From Sedimentisphaerales bacterium (GTDB lineage Bacteria > Planctomycetota > Phycisphaerae > Sedimentisphaerales > SM23-30), in the NCBI GenBank assembly GCA_016928435.1, contig JAFGKT010000080.1:1-64000 (forward strand): 64,000 nt of DNA, read 5' to 3'. Numbering within the stretch: the stretch's first letter is position 1; each line of letters starts with the position of its first letter. This document shows positions 51,783-61,161 of this stretch, piece by piece. The notes beneath the pieces were generated by a model that saw nothing but the letters and a program-made list of their open reading frames with translations, had not been told where the DNA came from and made no database searches. A program made the position numbers and the translations under genes.

Positions 51783-53741
51783 TTAGGCGTCGGCACTGCC
51801 GGTTACCAAAGCGTCAACCACTGACGGATCCGCCAGGGTCGAGGTATCACCGATTTGGTCCGGCGTACCTTCGGAAATCTTACGCAGAATACGACGCATG
51901 ATCTTGCCCGAACGCGTCTTGGGCAAAGCAGGCGTAAACTGAATCTTATCAGGCGAAGCGTGTGGACCAATCTCATTACGCACCGTCTTGACCAACTCAC
52001 CCTTCAGTTCCGGAGTAACTTCTTTGCCGGTCTTCAGAGTAACATAAGCGTAGATACCTTGACCCTTCAGATCGTGAGGCATACCGACAACGGCGGCTTC
52101 TGCGACACTTGGGTGTTTACCCAAAGCGCCTTCGATTTCCGCTGTGCCCAAACGATGGCCCGAAACGTTGATAACGTCATCAACGCGACCGGTAATCCAG
52201 TAGTAGCCATCTTCGTCGCGACGGCAGCCATCACCACTGAAGTACTTGCCAGGATACATGCTGAAGTAAGTTTGCTTGAAGCGATCGTGATCGCCGTACA
52301 AGGTTCTCATCATGCCCGGCCACGGGAACTTGATGCACAAATTGCCGCTTACACTGTTGCCTTCAATGGTCTTGCCGTTTTCGTCAACCAATTCCGGTTG
52401 TACGCCAAAGAAAGGCAGCGTAGCCGAACCGGGTTTGGTCTTGATAGCGCCGGGCAACGGAGTAATCAAAATACCGCCGGTCTCCGTCTGCCACCAGGTG
52501 TCCACTATGGGGCAGTTCTCTTTGCCGACAACTTGATAATACCAATGCCATTCCGGGCTCTTGATCGGCTCACCGACAGTACCCAGAACCTTCAAAGTAC
52601 TAAGGTTATGCTTGGTTACCCAAGAATCGCCTTCTTTCATCAGTGCCCGCAAAGCAGTCGGAGCGGTGTAGAAAATGTTGACCTTGTGCTTATCAACTAC
52701 TTCCCAGAACCGACCGTAATCAGGATAGTTCGGCACGCCTTCAAACATAACCGTAACTGCACGGTTCGTCAAAGGACCATAAACAATGTAGCTGTGTCCG
52801 GTAACCCAGCCGATATCAGCCGTGCACCAGTAAATGTCGCCTTCTTGATAGTCAAACACATACTTGTGCGTTATTGCCGCGTAAAGCAAGTAACCGCCGG
52901 TGGTGTGCAATACACCCTTGGGATGACCGGTTGAACCAGACGTGTAAAGAATGAACAACGGATCTTCGGCATCCATCGACTCGCATGCGCACTCGGTTGA
53001 TTCCGCGTCGCACATCTCATGCCACCACAAATCACGACCTGCCTGCATCGGAACTTCGTTGCCGGTACGCTTCACAACAACAATATGCTCTACGCAAGGA
53101 CAAGAAGCCGCAGCCTTGTCAGCGTTGGTCTTCATCGGAATATCATTCTTCTTGCCACGCAGTGCCGTGTCTTGAGTAATGATAACTTTGCATTCGCTGT
53201 CGTTGATACGTTCTGCCAAAGAATCAGGACTAAAAGCGCCAAAAACAATGCTGTGTACCGCGCCAATACGCGTACAAGCCAGCATCGCCACAGGCAACTG
53301 AGGAACCATCTGCATATACATGCAAACGCGGTCGCCCTTCTTGACGCCGATCTTCTTCAGAGCGTTGGCGAACTGACAAACCTGGTCCAGCAACTCTTTG
53401 TAAGTAACTTTGCTGTCTTCATGCGGGTCGTTGCCTTCCCAAATAATCGCTGTTTGGTCGCCTTTGCCGGCTTCGACATGACGGTCCAAGCAGTTATAAC
53501 TGACATTCAGTTTGCCGCCCTTGAACCACTCGATATTGGCTTCGTGAAAATCCCAATCCAGAACCTTGTCCCATTTCTTGTCCCAAGAAATCATTTTTTC
53601 CGCCATCTCAGACCAGAACCCTTCCGGATCCTTAACTGAACGGTCGTACATCTCTTGGTACTTCGCGAAATCGATATCCGTTTTGCCCTTGATAGCATCG
53701 GGTACATCATAAGTAGGAATCGTTGATACTTCTTCAGACAT
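51783..53741 (-). CDS. acs: Acetyl-CoA synthetase (AMP-forming)
   Basis: Activates acetate to acetyl-CoA via acetyl-AMP. Family blocks in order: [39 protein letters not shown] (AMP-binding P-loop, about residue 265), [55 protein letters not shown] and the C-terminal catalytic lysine in [16 protein letters not shown], where acetylation could regulate it. Length 652 is standard. AAGGAG is seven bases before the ATG, and a terminator follows the gene. Confidence 0.97.
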   Translation of the reverse strand: MSEEVSTIPTYDVPDAIKGKTDIDFAKYQEMYDRSVKDPEGFWSEMAEKMISWDKKWDKVLDWDFHEANIEWFKGGKLNVSYNCLDRHVEAGKGDQTAIIWEGNDPHEDSKVTYKELLDQVCQFANALKKIGVKKGDRVCMYMQMVPQLPVAMLACTRIGAVHSIVFGAFSPDSLAERINDSECKVIITQDTALRGKKNDIPMKTNADKAAASCPCVEHIVVVKRTGNEVPMQAGRDLWWHEMCDAESTECACESMDAEDPLFILYTSGSTGHPKGVLHTTGGYLLYAAITHKYVFDYQEGDIYWCTADIGWVTGHSYIVYGPLTNRAVTVMFEGVPNYPDYGRFWEVVDKHKVNIFYTAPTALRALMKEGDSWVTKHNLSTLKVLGTVGEPIKSPEWHWYYQVVGKENCPIVDTWWQTETGGILITPLPGAIKTKPGSATLPFFGVQPELVDENGKTIEGNSVSGNLCIKFPWPGMMRTLYGDHDRFKQTYFSMYPGKYFSGDGCRRDEDGYYWITGRVDDVINVSGHRLGTAEIEGALGKHPSVAEAAVVGMPHDLKGQGIYAYVTLKTGKEVTPELKGELVKTVRNEIGPHASPDKIQFTPALPKTRSGKIMRRILRKISEGTPDQIGDTSTLADPSVVDALVTGSADA

Positions 53742-53795
53742 ATAGCAGCTCCTTATGTCGTTAGATTTTTATTAAAAAAAATACCATAAAATCCG

Positions 53796-54038
53796 CTAAT
53801 CCCGAGTAGGAATCACCAGAATACACACATAGTTCATTATTGCCCACTCCAACCCCGATAACGCCTGGCGAGATAAGCGTATCAAATCGGGACGGTTTTT
53901 TTGCTCAGCCCTGCGAACTTCATAAATTATTGTGTTTACTTCGCTTATCGCGAGTTCACACCGAGACCTAAACAAAAGATACGTATTATAATCGCCGAAT
54001 CCATCCGCAACAACAAAAAACCTTTTTTTCCGCGTCAT
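53796..54038 (-). CDS. Small hypothetical protein
   Basis: An 80-residue protein of unknown role. It opens TRKKRFFVVADGFGDYNTYL and continues with a probable helix pair (CELAISEVNTIIYEVRRAEQ, LIRLSRQALSGLEWAIMNYV). The track start at 54104 would add 22 residues translated from R3-like repeat DNA. ATG 54038 has GAGGAG directly upstream and is chosen. It follows no known gene and precedes acs on the same strand by 55 bases. It could be a real small gene; support is the ribosome site and a clean frame only. Confidence 0.5.
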   Translation of the reverse strand: MTRKKRFFVVADGFGDYNTYLLFRSRCELAISEVNTIIYEVRRAEQKNRPDLIRLSRQALSGLEWAIMNYVCILVIPTRD

Positions 54039-54083
54039 TATCTCCTCACGCCTTTTCCATCCCTCAGACCCAAACCACCAACC

Positions 54084-54146
54084 ACCAATCAGAGTCCTAA
54101 GCATAAATATCTACCAACGCGGTTCGCGCCGCCGGGATTGAATCCC
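54084..54146 (+). repeat. R3 dispersed repeat, copy 2
   Basis: ACCAATCAGAGTCCTAAGCA, TAAATATCTACCAACGCGGT and TCGCGCCGCCGGGATTGAAT match copy 1 at 28151 with few changes. Confidence 0.6.
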
Positions 54147-54254
54147 CAACCTCCATAACCCTATTGACGAGACGCTGTGTGACAACTACCATATGGTATC
54201 CATCTAATCCAAAACACTTTAATCCAGAGTAACGAACCAGTACCTCAAAGCACA

Positions 54255-55502
54255 ATGACCGACCCATCAACAACCCCAGACCGCTCATCCGGCAGTACCA
54301 GCAGCTCAAGGCTCCCCAGCCGAGTGGTATTGGTAGCCGATGAAACAACATTGTGGCAATACGAGCCGGTTCTGCGCCGAATGATGCTGGGCCTAATCGA
54401 CGAAATCGACGACCTCACTCTTTTGTGCCTGGGCCGTTGCGCACTCGCCAATTTTGTGCCCTGTCCTCCGGTACGTCTGCTAACCGAAACCCGCAAAGAC
54501 CCCACCTACGAACAATTCGATGTCACTTCCCGCGAAGTGACTATTCGCGCCCCTCGTTCCAGGTTGATTAATCTGCTGCTGCCTCACAGACGCATAAAAC
54601 GTTTGGCTAATGCGCTGACCACATACAAGCCCACACTTCTCCACGCGCTGGGCGAAAATCAAGGCCATCTCGTTCGTCAGTTGAGCAAACAACTACATCT
54701 GCCTTACGTCGTTACTTATCTGCCCCTGGAAGGTCAGCCGAGTCAAGTCAGCTCGCCCCGCTGCACCGCTGTTATTTGCTGCAACAGCAAAGCCGCCCGC
54801 CAAACCCGCCAATCGCGCAAAATCCCCGCTTCCCAGGTCCACCTTATACCGATCGGCACTCATGTATCACAAGAATCTGTTGCATTCAACCACGAGCAAG
54901 ACACAACCAACCTTTTCTACATCGGCCCGTTGGAAGAAGGCCTAGGCCTGGCTGAACTAATCAATGTCTTACGTCGTTTACTCAACAACGATCATCAATG
55001 TCATCTCACCTTGTGCGGCCAAGGCGCCGCTAAGCGTCACCTCCGCCAACAAACGCAGCGACTAGGCCTTACCGAACAAGTACATTTCACCCCCCCGCTG
55101 ACCAAGTTTATCCAGCACAGCCAAGCAGGCAAAATACTACTTAAGTCCAGCGACATATTCGTCCAACCCTGTCCTTCTCATAACCTCAGACCTGAATGGC
55201 TGGATGCCATGAGCGTAGGAGTAGTACTTGTAGCCGCCCAAGGACCGCCTTGCGACCTGTTCGTTGAAAACCAAACCGCTGCGATCGTACCATTCAGAGA
55301 CGAAGACCGACTTCTGGAAACGCTCGAAAACTTGATAACCAACCCATCCCACGCCATGCAGCTAGCCCACCAGGCCCAAGAACACCTGCGCAAACATTTC
55401 CAGACCAGCCATATGGTCGAACGCATGGGCAACGCTTATCGTCAAGCCATCGAAACATTCGCCGCATTAAAGAACCCACCCCAACCAGAGCCGCGAGCGT
55501 AA
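54255..55502 (+). CDS. Glycosyltransferase family 4-like protein
   Basis: GT-B fold retaining glycosyltransferase. The N-terminal domain contains a DETTLWQYEPVLRRMM start and PTLLHALGENQGHLVRQLSK; the C-terminal GT4-like domain has NLFYIGPLEEGLGLAELINV, CHLTLCGQGAAKRHLRQQ, SDIFVQPCPSHNLRPEWLDA and SVGVVLVAAQGPPCDLFVEN. The acidic E-x7-E motif is only partly kept (EWLDAMSVG), so donor use is uncertain. The last residues and stop codon lie inside an R3 repeat copy. The ribosome site is weak. There are no glycan genes adjacent, and the acceptor is unknown. Confidence 0.85.
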   Translation: MTDPSTTPDRSSGSTSSSRLPSRVVLVADETTLWQYEPVLRRMMLGLIDEIDDLTLLCLGRCALANFVPCPPVRLLTETRKDPTYEQFDVTSREVTIRAPRSRLINLLLPHRRIKRLANALTTYKPTLLHALGENQGHLVRQLSKQLHLPYVVTYLPLEGQPSQVSSPRCTAVICCNSKAARQTRQSRKIPASQVHLIPIGTHVSQESVAFNHEQDTTNLFYIGPLEEGLGLAELINVLRRLLNNDHQCHLTLCGQGAAKRHLRQQTQRLGLTEQVHFTPPLTKFIQHSQAGKILLKSSDIFVQPCPSHNLRPEWLDAMSVGVVLVAAQGPPCDLFVENQTAAIVPFRDEDRLLETLENLITNPSHAMQLAHQAQEHLRKHFQTSHMVERMGNAYRQAIETFAALKNPPQPEPRA

Positions 55503-55550
55503 TATCCGCCGGTGCGGCTCACACCGACCGGATTGATTCCTGACTCTTTA
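55491..55550 (+). repeat. R3 dispersed repeat, copy 3
   Basis: CCAACCAGAGCCGCGAGCGT, AATATCCGCCGGTGCGGCTC and ACACCGACCGGATTGATTCC. It overlaps the 3' end of the GT4 gene and supplies its stop codon (GCGTAA). Confidence 0.55.
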
Positions 55551-55579
55551 CCCCAATTGCCATCCCAACAAAGCACCGC

Positions 55580-56677
55580 TCACCAATGCCGTGCCGCGAA
55601 ATGATTCACAGTCAACTGCAGTGCCCGCATAATGTGGTTGGCCAGTCCCGTATGGTCCGTCTCAAACCAAACAATCTCCGCGTCCGCTTCGTCCGCCAAA
55701 GCCTGGGCGCAATGGGCCGGTATAATCCTATCGTCCGTGGCGTTCAGCATTAGAACTCGAGTGTTACGCAAGCGGTCCGCGTAAACCAACGGCTCGATCG
55801 GCTCGGTCGCTTTTCGAAACTGTTCAACCGATATCCCTCGACTCTGTAATTCCGCACGCACTCCCTGCACCTCCGGCGCATCGGTCATCAAAACATAAGC
55901 CAAATCCCCTCCCGCCACCACCAACACTACCCGCCCAAACCCCCCGTCCACTCCCGCCGTCAACGCCGAAATCAACCCACCCAAACTCACCCCGCACAAA
56001 CCAATACGATCAGCGTCCACCCCTTCTTGCGCCGCCAACCAAGCGGCGCTTCGCCGCACATCCATCACCGCTTGCTCCACGGCCTCTACCAGCATATCCG
56101 GACTGCCGGCAAACCCTCGAACCCCTCCGCCCTGCCGCGCTCCATAGTAAGGCAGAACCATAATACAAACATCGATACCCGATGTAGCCAACGTATGAGC
56201 GATCACTCGCGGCAGCGTCATGTCACCATCCAAAGCACCCAACAAAATTACACTAGGCCGAGAACCATCACCATTCTGGCGGTAGTACTCGCAATACACC
56301 GTATTGTTGGCCGTCACATCACTTGCATAAGCCGAAGGAAAACTCACATAATAAACATCGTACAAAGGCGTCTCCCGCAGCAGAACCTTGCGGTACTCAA
56401 AGTCCTCTTCGCCTCTATCGTACTCATCCAAAAACGCCTGCTGACAAGGATCATCACTGACCGGTATCGACCTATACATCTCCGCCGGGATAGTCCCCAC
56501 TTCTTCAACCGCCAACTGCGATGACTCCTGCCCATAAGCATCATCACCACCCGCTTCATCCGCCCCTGCGCTATTTTCCTCCGCGCCCGTCAACACAACC
56601 GCCCAACCCCAAACCATCAAAAATCCAACCAGCACCGTCCAACGCCGCGAAAATCCATGTTTTCCACTTGCTCTCAT
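55580..56677 (-). CDS. Secreted alpha/beta hydrolase
   Basis: Alpha/beta-hydrolase-fold esterase-like protein, probably periplasmic. A signal segment (RRWTVLVGFLMVWGWAVVLT) precedes an acidic linker (AGADEAGGDDAYGQ). The catalytic nucleophile is in GLCGVSLGGLISAL (GxSxG, about residue 240), the acid in MLNATDDRIIPAHC and the His in FETDHTGLANH. PYYGARQGGGVRG provides the oxyanion-type loop. ATG 56677 is used because AAAGG is nine bases upstream; the track TTG 56686 lies inside that site. It is the last gene of the long minus-strand run starting with the lpxA genes. Substrate unknown. Confidence 0.85.
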   Translation of the reverse strand: MRASGKHGFSRRWTVLVGFLMVWGWAVVLTGAEENSAGADEAGGDDAYGQESSQLAVEEVGTIPAEMYRSIPVSDDPCQQAFLDEYDRGEEDFEYRKVLLRETPLYDVYYVSFPSAYASDVTANNTVYCEYYRQNGDGSRPSVILLGALDGDMTLPRVIAHTLATSGIDVCIMVLPYYGARQGGGVRGFAGSPDMLVEAVEQAVMDVRRSAAWLAAQEGVDADRIGLCGVSLGGLISALTAGVDGGFGRVVLVVAGGDLAYVLMTDAPEVQGVRAELQSRGISVEQFRKATEPIEPLVYADRLRNTRVLMLNATDDRIIPAHCAQALADEADAEIVWFETDHTGLANHIMRALQLTVNHFAARHW

Positions 56678-56804
56678 CTGATGCAACCTTTCGTATTATG
56701 ATATTCGCCCAAAGAATCATAATTTATACCCCCCATTACAGCAGAACGTTACACCAATTCCCCCCTTACCGAATGCGATGCTTCCCAGCCGAGCGCCCCC
56801 ATGC

Positions 56805-57635
56805 TCAGCTAATTCCCCCCTCAGCCGCAGCATATTGTTCCACCAAACTCTTTTCCGCCAAAACCGTCTGCTGATTCTCAAAACTCACCCGCTCACTGCG
56901 ATACAAAACGCCGATAGGAATCTCATCCCCCCATCGCAATGCCAACCGCAAAGCCACCTCTTTATCACGCGGATCATGGTCGTCACCCACCGGCTTCACG
57001 CGCTGTTTATACCACTTAAATGTGTTTTGCTTATTGAATGACGGGCACGGCTGCAGAATATCAACCAACGCGAATCCACCTGTGTGCTTCAACGCCGCCA
57101 CCATCGTCGCCCGCAAATGATCCCGCTCACCCACAAACGACCGCGCCACCAACGAACATTCCTCAAGAATCGCTATCGCCAACGGATTAAAAGGCAAACT
57201 CATTACCCCGTGCTTCTGTATCTTGGTAACCATTCCCAAATCGCTCGTCGGCGAAGCCTGCCCCTTGGTCAAACCGTACACTTGGTTATCATGCACAAAA
57301 ACCTTCACGCCTATGTTCCGTCGAATAGCATGCAAAAAATGATTCCCCCCTTCCCCATACATGTCGCCATCGCCGCTGGTAATCGTAACTTCCAATTTAT
57401 GATTGCTCAACTTAATACCCGTAGCCGCCGGCAACGCTCGGCCGTGCAAACCATTAAATACATTGCCCCTAGTATAATGAGGCAACTTAGCCGCCTGACC
57501 AATCCCCGAAACCAAAACCAACTTATGCCTATCCACCCCCGCTTCCTCCAAAGCTTCATCAAAGGTCTTCAGCAAAGAATAATTACCACAGCCCGGACAC
57601 CAAGCCGGTTTCGTATCTGTTTCGGCTAATTTCAT
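56805..57635 (-). CDS. korB: 2-oxoacid:ferredoxin oxidoreductase beta subunit
   Basis: Thiamine diphosphate-binding subunit of a 2-oxoacid:acceptor oxidoreductase (2-oxoglutarate or pyruvate type), reducing ferredoxin while making acyl-CoA. PAWCPGCGNYSLLKTF has the cysteines of the 4Fe-4S site, and TSGDGDMYGEGGNHFLHAI with NQVYGLTKGQASPTS is the ThDP/Mg site. The first gene to be translated overlaps: its ATG shares four bases (ATGA) with the korA stop. No separate ferredoxin-type delta subunit is nearby. Length 276 is typical. The exact 2-oxoacid is not decided by these motifs. Confidence 0.93.
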   Translation of the reverse strand: MKLAETDTKPAWCPGCGNYSLLKTFDEALEEAGVDRHKLVLVSGIGQAAKLPHYTRGNVFNGLHGRALPAATGIKLSNHKLEVTITSGDGDMYGEGGNHFLHAIRRNIGVKVFVHDNQVYGLTKGQASPTSDLGMVTKIQKHGVMSLPFNPLAIAILEECSLVARSFVGERDHLRATMVAALKHTGGFALVDILQPCPSFNKQNTFKWYKQRVKPVGDDHDPRDKEVALRLALRWGDEIPIGVLYRSERVSFENQQTVLAEKSLVEQYAAAEGGIS

Positions 57636-59296
57636 TTCTGTATCCTTTCGGCTATCTCTGCCCCGGTAAAAGGCATCCCCGTATAATTCGTCAGCAGCTC
57701 ACATTCAGTCAAAACCCCCACCGAACGCAGAAGCGTCGCCAACTGCCCCGTACAATTCCCCTCCACGGATATAATTCGCTTCGGCGAACCAATCGCCTCC
57801 TTAACCTTATCCACCGCCAAAGGCCAAACCTGACCAAAGTGCAGCATCGCCGCCGACACCCCCTTTGCGTTCAACAACGCCACCGCTTCCCGACCAGGCC
57901 CCAACGTCGAACCCCAAGTCAACAGCAGCGTTTCCGCATCCTCCGCACCAAACCGCTCCGGCAACAAAGCCCCCGCCGTCATCCCCTTCAGCTTCCGCAT
58001 CCGCTTATCCTGCTGCTCCACATGCGCATCCATATCCTCAGTGATATGCCCATCCGCCGTGTGCGAATCACTGTCACACACCACCAATGCCTCCCCACCC
58101 GGAATCGCCCTATCCGACACCCCGGAATCCGTCACCGCGTAACGAACATAATCCTCCCCCGCGTCCGTCACAATCCTGCGATCTATCAGCCTCGGCTGAC
58201 TATCCAGTTCGTCAATCGAATGTTCCATATCCTGCAAGAATTGGTCCGTCAATATCAACACCGGCGTTTGGTATTCATGCGCCGTTTCCATCGCCCTCCG
58301 CGTCAAGTCGTAACACTGCTGCACCGAACCGGGCGTAAATATCGCCCGCGGAAACTCCCCATGGCCCGCATACAAAGTAAACATCAGATCCTGCTGCCCC
58401 GTACGCGTCGGCAATCCCGTCGCCGGGCCCGGCCGCTGCGCAATCATCACCACGATCGGCAACTCCATCATACCCGCCAAGCTCAATCCTTCCGCCATCA
58501 AAGCGAACCCCCCTCCGCTGGTCATCGTCATTCCCGGCACCCCCGCGTACGTCGCCCCGCAAACCATATTCACCGCTGCGATCTCATCTTCCGCCTGTTC
58601 CACCACAATCCCGTATTCGTCCGCAGCACCCGCCAAGAAAGTAAAAACACCCGTCGAAGGCGTCATCGGATACGCCGTAACAAACTTCACTCCGCTAACC
58701 GCCGCGGATAGCCCCATCGCCGTCGAACCATCATAAACCCAACCGCCCTTGCGCGTAGGCTTAGGCCCCTTCAACTTCCCCACCTGGTCCGCCACCAACT
58801 TGCCTCCCGCCCGAGCGCAAGCGATATTCCCCGAGACCACCCCCTCATCCTTCTTAGCGAATTGCTTTTTCAGCAACCCCTCCAATACCCCAATATCATA
58901 ACCCAGCAGCGCCATTACCGCCCCAGCCGCCACCGTATTCGAATACAGCGTGCTATCAGCCGTTTCCTTAGCCACCGCTTCCAAATCAATATTTATATCC
59001 CCCTTGCCCGAGCCAGTATTATGCAGAATCATCCCGCCCGATGCCACCTCCTCGCCTAGCACTTCCAACGCCTCATCAGTCAACGCCACCAAAACCCCAA
59101 CCTTATCCCCCGGCCCATACAACGGCTCATCACCAATCCGAATATCATACCAATTAAGTCCACCCCGAACCCGCGACATATAACTCCGCGTCGCCAAAAC
59201 CTCCAGCCCCAATTCCGCCAACGAGCCAACCAAAAGTTGACCTGTCGTCAAAACTCCTTGACCCGCTTCGCCCGCGATTCTAATCGTCAAATCCAT
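57632..59296 (-). CDS. korA: 2-oxoacid:ferredoxin oxidoreductase, fused gamma-alpha subunit
   Basis: Gamma and alpha domains of the 2-oxoacid:acceptor oxidoreductase in one chain. The gamma domain (about 1-180) begins LTIRIAGEAGQGVLTTGQLL with RSYMSRVRGGLNWYDIRI; the alpha domain includes GSTAMGLSAAVSGVKFVTAY, YPMTPSTGVFTFL, VVEQAEDEIAAVNMVCGATY and GMTMTSGGGFALMAEGLSLA, then TRTGQQDLMFTLYAGHGEFP. This fusion is common in bacterial Kor enzymes. Length 554 is typical. It is coupled to korB by a four-base overlap. It lies 132 bases from dapA, which may have its own promoter. Confidence 0.93.
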   Translation of the reverse strand: MDLTIRIAGEAGQGVLTTGQLLVGSLAELGLEVLATRSYMSRVRGGLNWYDIRIGDEPLYGPGDKVGVLVALTDEALEVLGEEVASGGMILHNTGSGKGDINIDLEAVAKETADSTLYSNTVAAGAVMALLGYDIGVLEGLLKKQFAKKDEGVVSGNIACARAGGKLVADQVGKLKGPKPTRKGGWVYDGSTAMGLSAAVSGVKFVTAYPMTPSTGVFTFLAGAADEYGIVVEQAEDEIAAVNMVCGATYAGVPGMTMTSGGGFALMAEGLSLAGMMELPIVVMIAQRPGPATGLPTRTGQQDLMFTLYAGHGEFPRAIFTPGSVQQCYDLTRRAMETAHEYQTPVLILTDQFLQDMEHSIDELDSQPRLIDRRIVTDAGEDYVRYAVTDSGVSDRAIPGGEALVVCDSDSHTADGHITEDMDAHVEQQDKRMRKLKGMTAGALLPERFGAEDAETLLLTWGSTLGPGREAVALLNAKGVSAAMLHFGQVWPLAVDKVKEAIGSPKRIISVEGNCTGQLATLLRSVGVLTECELLTNYTGMPFTGAEIAERIQK

Positions 59297-59428
59297 GGTC
59301 CGCCGTTTCCTCTCTAGCCACCCCTATGTTAGCCCATACTGACTTCTAAAAGCGCAAAGCATCCACATCTCGCAGCACCAAAGCCCGCAAGTCCTCCAAA
59401 CAGTCCGCAACTAATTAAAATCATATCC

Positions 59429-60298
59429 CTAAAGCAATCCGTAATCCGCCAGGATTTTCTTCAGTTGCTTTCTCTTCTCGTCGTCCAGTCCGACCATCGG
59501 TAGGCGCAACTCATCCGAAGCCATACCCAACTCCGCCATCGCCGCCTTGATCGGAATCGGATTCGTTGACAGTCCCAGCAAAGCTTGAGACATCGAAAAC
59601 AACCTGTCGTGCCACTGCCGAGCCGTCACAAAATCGCCCGCCAAAATCGCGTCCGTCATCGCCTTGGTGTCTTTAGGCACAATATTGGCTACCACCGACA
59701 CCACACCCTTGCCCCCCACCGCCGCCAAGGGCAGCGTCAAGCTGTCATCGCCCGATACTATCGTCAGATCCGAACCAATCGCGATCGCTGAAGCCTGGTC
59801 CATTTTGCCCGTCGCCTCTTTGACCGCTACGATGTTTTTGAGCTTCGACAGACGAATAATGGTTTCCGGTTCCATGTTCACCACGCAGCGTCCCGGAATA
59901 TTGTACAGCATGATCGGCAAATCAACCGTCTCCGCGATAGCCTTAAAATGCTGATACATGCCTTCTTGTGTCGGTTTGTTATAATACGGAACTATCTGCA
60001 AAGTACCATCGGCGCCTACTTCTTTGGCGAACTTGGTCAATTCAATCGCCTCAGCCGTGCTGTTGGAACCGGCACCAGCGATGACCGGCACTTGCTTGGC
60101 CGCGGCTTTGACTACCGCTTCCACTACCTTCTTATGCTCAATGTGCGATAGCGTCGGCGATTCGCCTGTCGTTCCCACCGGAACAATACCATCCGTGCCG
60201 TTTTCAATGTGGAACTCGACCAGCTTATCCAAAGTAGCAAAATCAACTTGTCCATCCTTAAACGGCGTAATCAAAGCAACCAAACTGCCGGTAAACAT
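59429..60298 (-). CDS. dapA: 4-hydroxy-tetrahydrodipicolinate synthase
   Basis: First committed enzyme of lysine and diaminopimelate synthesis, condensing pyruvate with aspartate semialdehyde. It is a TIM barrel with Schiff-base lysine in NIVAVKEATGKMDQ (about residue 162), tyrosine in IMLYNIPGRCVVNM, the GTTGESPTLSHIEHKKV block near residue 45, and VSGDDSLTLPLAAVGGKGVV. Length 289 is normal. GGAGAG precedes the ATG. It shares the minus-strand run with pdxJ and korAB; diaminopimelate supports peptidoglycan in this Gram-negative-type cell. Confidence 0.95.
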   Translation of the reverse strand: MFTGSLVALITPFKDGQVDFATLDKLVEFHIENGTDGIVPVGTTGESPTLSHIEHKKVVEAVVKAAAKQVPVIAGAGSNSTAEAIELTKFAKEVGADGTLQIVPYYNKPTQEGMYQHFKAIAETVDLPIMLYNIPGRCVVNMEPETIIRLSKLKNIVAVKEATGKMDQASAIAIGSDLTIVSGDDSLTLPLAAVGGKGVVSVVANIVPKDTKAMTDAILAGDFVTARQWHDRLFSMSQALLGLSTNPIPIKAAMAELGMASDELRLPMVGLDDEKRKQLKKILADYGLL

Positions 60299-60386
60299 CT
60301 TTATTCTCTCCGAATCTATTATCAGCTTTCAAAAATCTAATCTTGCCGGCAGACTCTAAGACCGCCAACGTCAACGTCTATTGCAC

Positions 60387-61109
60387 TTAACTGTACTTAT
60401 CGATCAAAGCGATCATTTCCCGCACCGCTTCTCGAATGCCCACAAAAACCGAACGCGCTATGATACCATGGCCGATGTTAAAATCTTCCAGTCCCTCAAT
60501 CGCCGCGATCGGGGCGATATTACGATAATTCAAACCGTGCCCCGCGTGTACCACTAACCCATTCTCCATGCCGATATCCCGGCCTTTTGTCATCTCCTTC
60601 ACTCGTCGCGCTCGCTGCTGATCTGTGCGGGCATTAGCGTACATCCCCGTGTGCAGCTCAATCGCGTCGCAGCCCGCCTGGGCCGATGCCAAAATCTGCT
60701 TCGCGTCCGGCACAATAAAAGCCGAAACCACAATGCCGGCCTTCTGCAGCCGTTTCGTAACCGACATTAACCGCTTCTTATGCTTCACACAGTCCAAACC
60801 ACCCTCGGTCGTCAATTCCTGCCTTTTCTCCGGCACCAACGTCACCTGGTCAGGCTTCACCCGCGTAGCGATCCGCACCATCGCGTCCGTCATCGCCATT
60901 TCCAAGTTCAACTTCACGCCCACCGTCTGCCGCATTATCTCCAAATCTCTGTCTTGAATATGCCTTCGGTCTTCGCGTAAATGCAGCGTAATACCTGCCG
61001 CGCCGGCCAACTCGCACTCCGCCGCCGCCCAAACCGGGTCCGGCTCATCAACACCCCGCGCCTGACGAATCGTCGCTACATGATCGATATTTACATTCAA
61101 AACAGCCAT
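60387..61109 (-). CDS. pdxJ: Pyridoxine 5'-phosphate synthase
   Basis: Last step of the DXP-dependent vitamin B6 pathway. It is a TIM barrel starting AVLNVNIDHVATIRQARGVD, with ITLHLREDRRHIQDRDLEIM, KLNLEMAMTDAM, VTLVPEKRQELTTEGGLD and ELHTGMYANARTD, then GHGLNYRNI and FNIGHGIIARSVFVG. Active-site His and Glu residues are in these blocks. ATG 61109 follows AAAGGAT and matches the family start; the track start adds 15 residues. The product PLP is the cofactor of GlyA encoded elsewhere in this window. Length 240 is typical. Confidence 0.96.
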   Translation of the reverse strand: MAVLNVNIDHVATIRQARGVDEPDPVWAAAECELAGAAGITLHLREDRRHIQDRDLEIMRQTVGVKLNLEMAMTDAMVRIATRVKPDQVTLVPEKRQELTTEGGLDCVKHKKRLMSVTKRLQKAGIVVSAFIVPDAKQILASAQAGCDAIELHTGMYANARTDQQRARRVKEMTKGRDIGMENGLVVHAGHGLNYRNIAPIAAIEGLEDFNIGHGIIARSVFVGIREAVREMIALIDKYS

Positions 61110-61161
61110 CGCACTTATCCTTTCCGCCATTCCCGGCGCTGCCCAACTGCCCAATACAACC

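Noticed and set aside
51855-52934. 359-codon plus-strand ORF
   Set aside because: Antisense shadow of acs; no ribosome site or recognisable protein.
54084-54146. tRNA T-arm lookalike (GGTTCGCGCC..GGGATTGAATCC)
   Set aside because: No acceptor, D or anticodon arms can be drawn, and the segment is a dispersed repeat (R3).
57839-58711. 290-codon plus-strand ORF rich in Arg and His
   Set aside because: Antisense shadow of korA with extreme composition.
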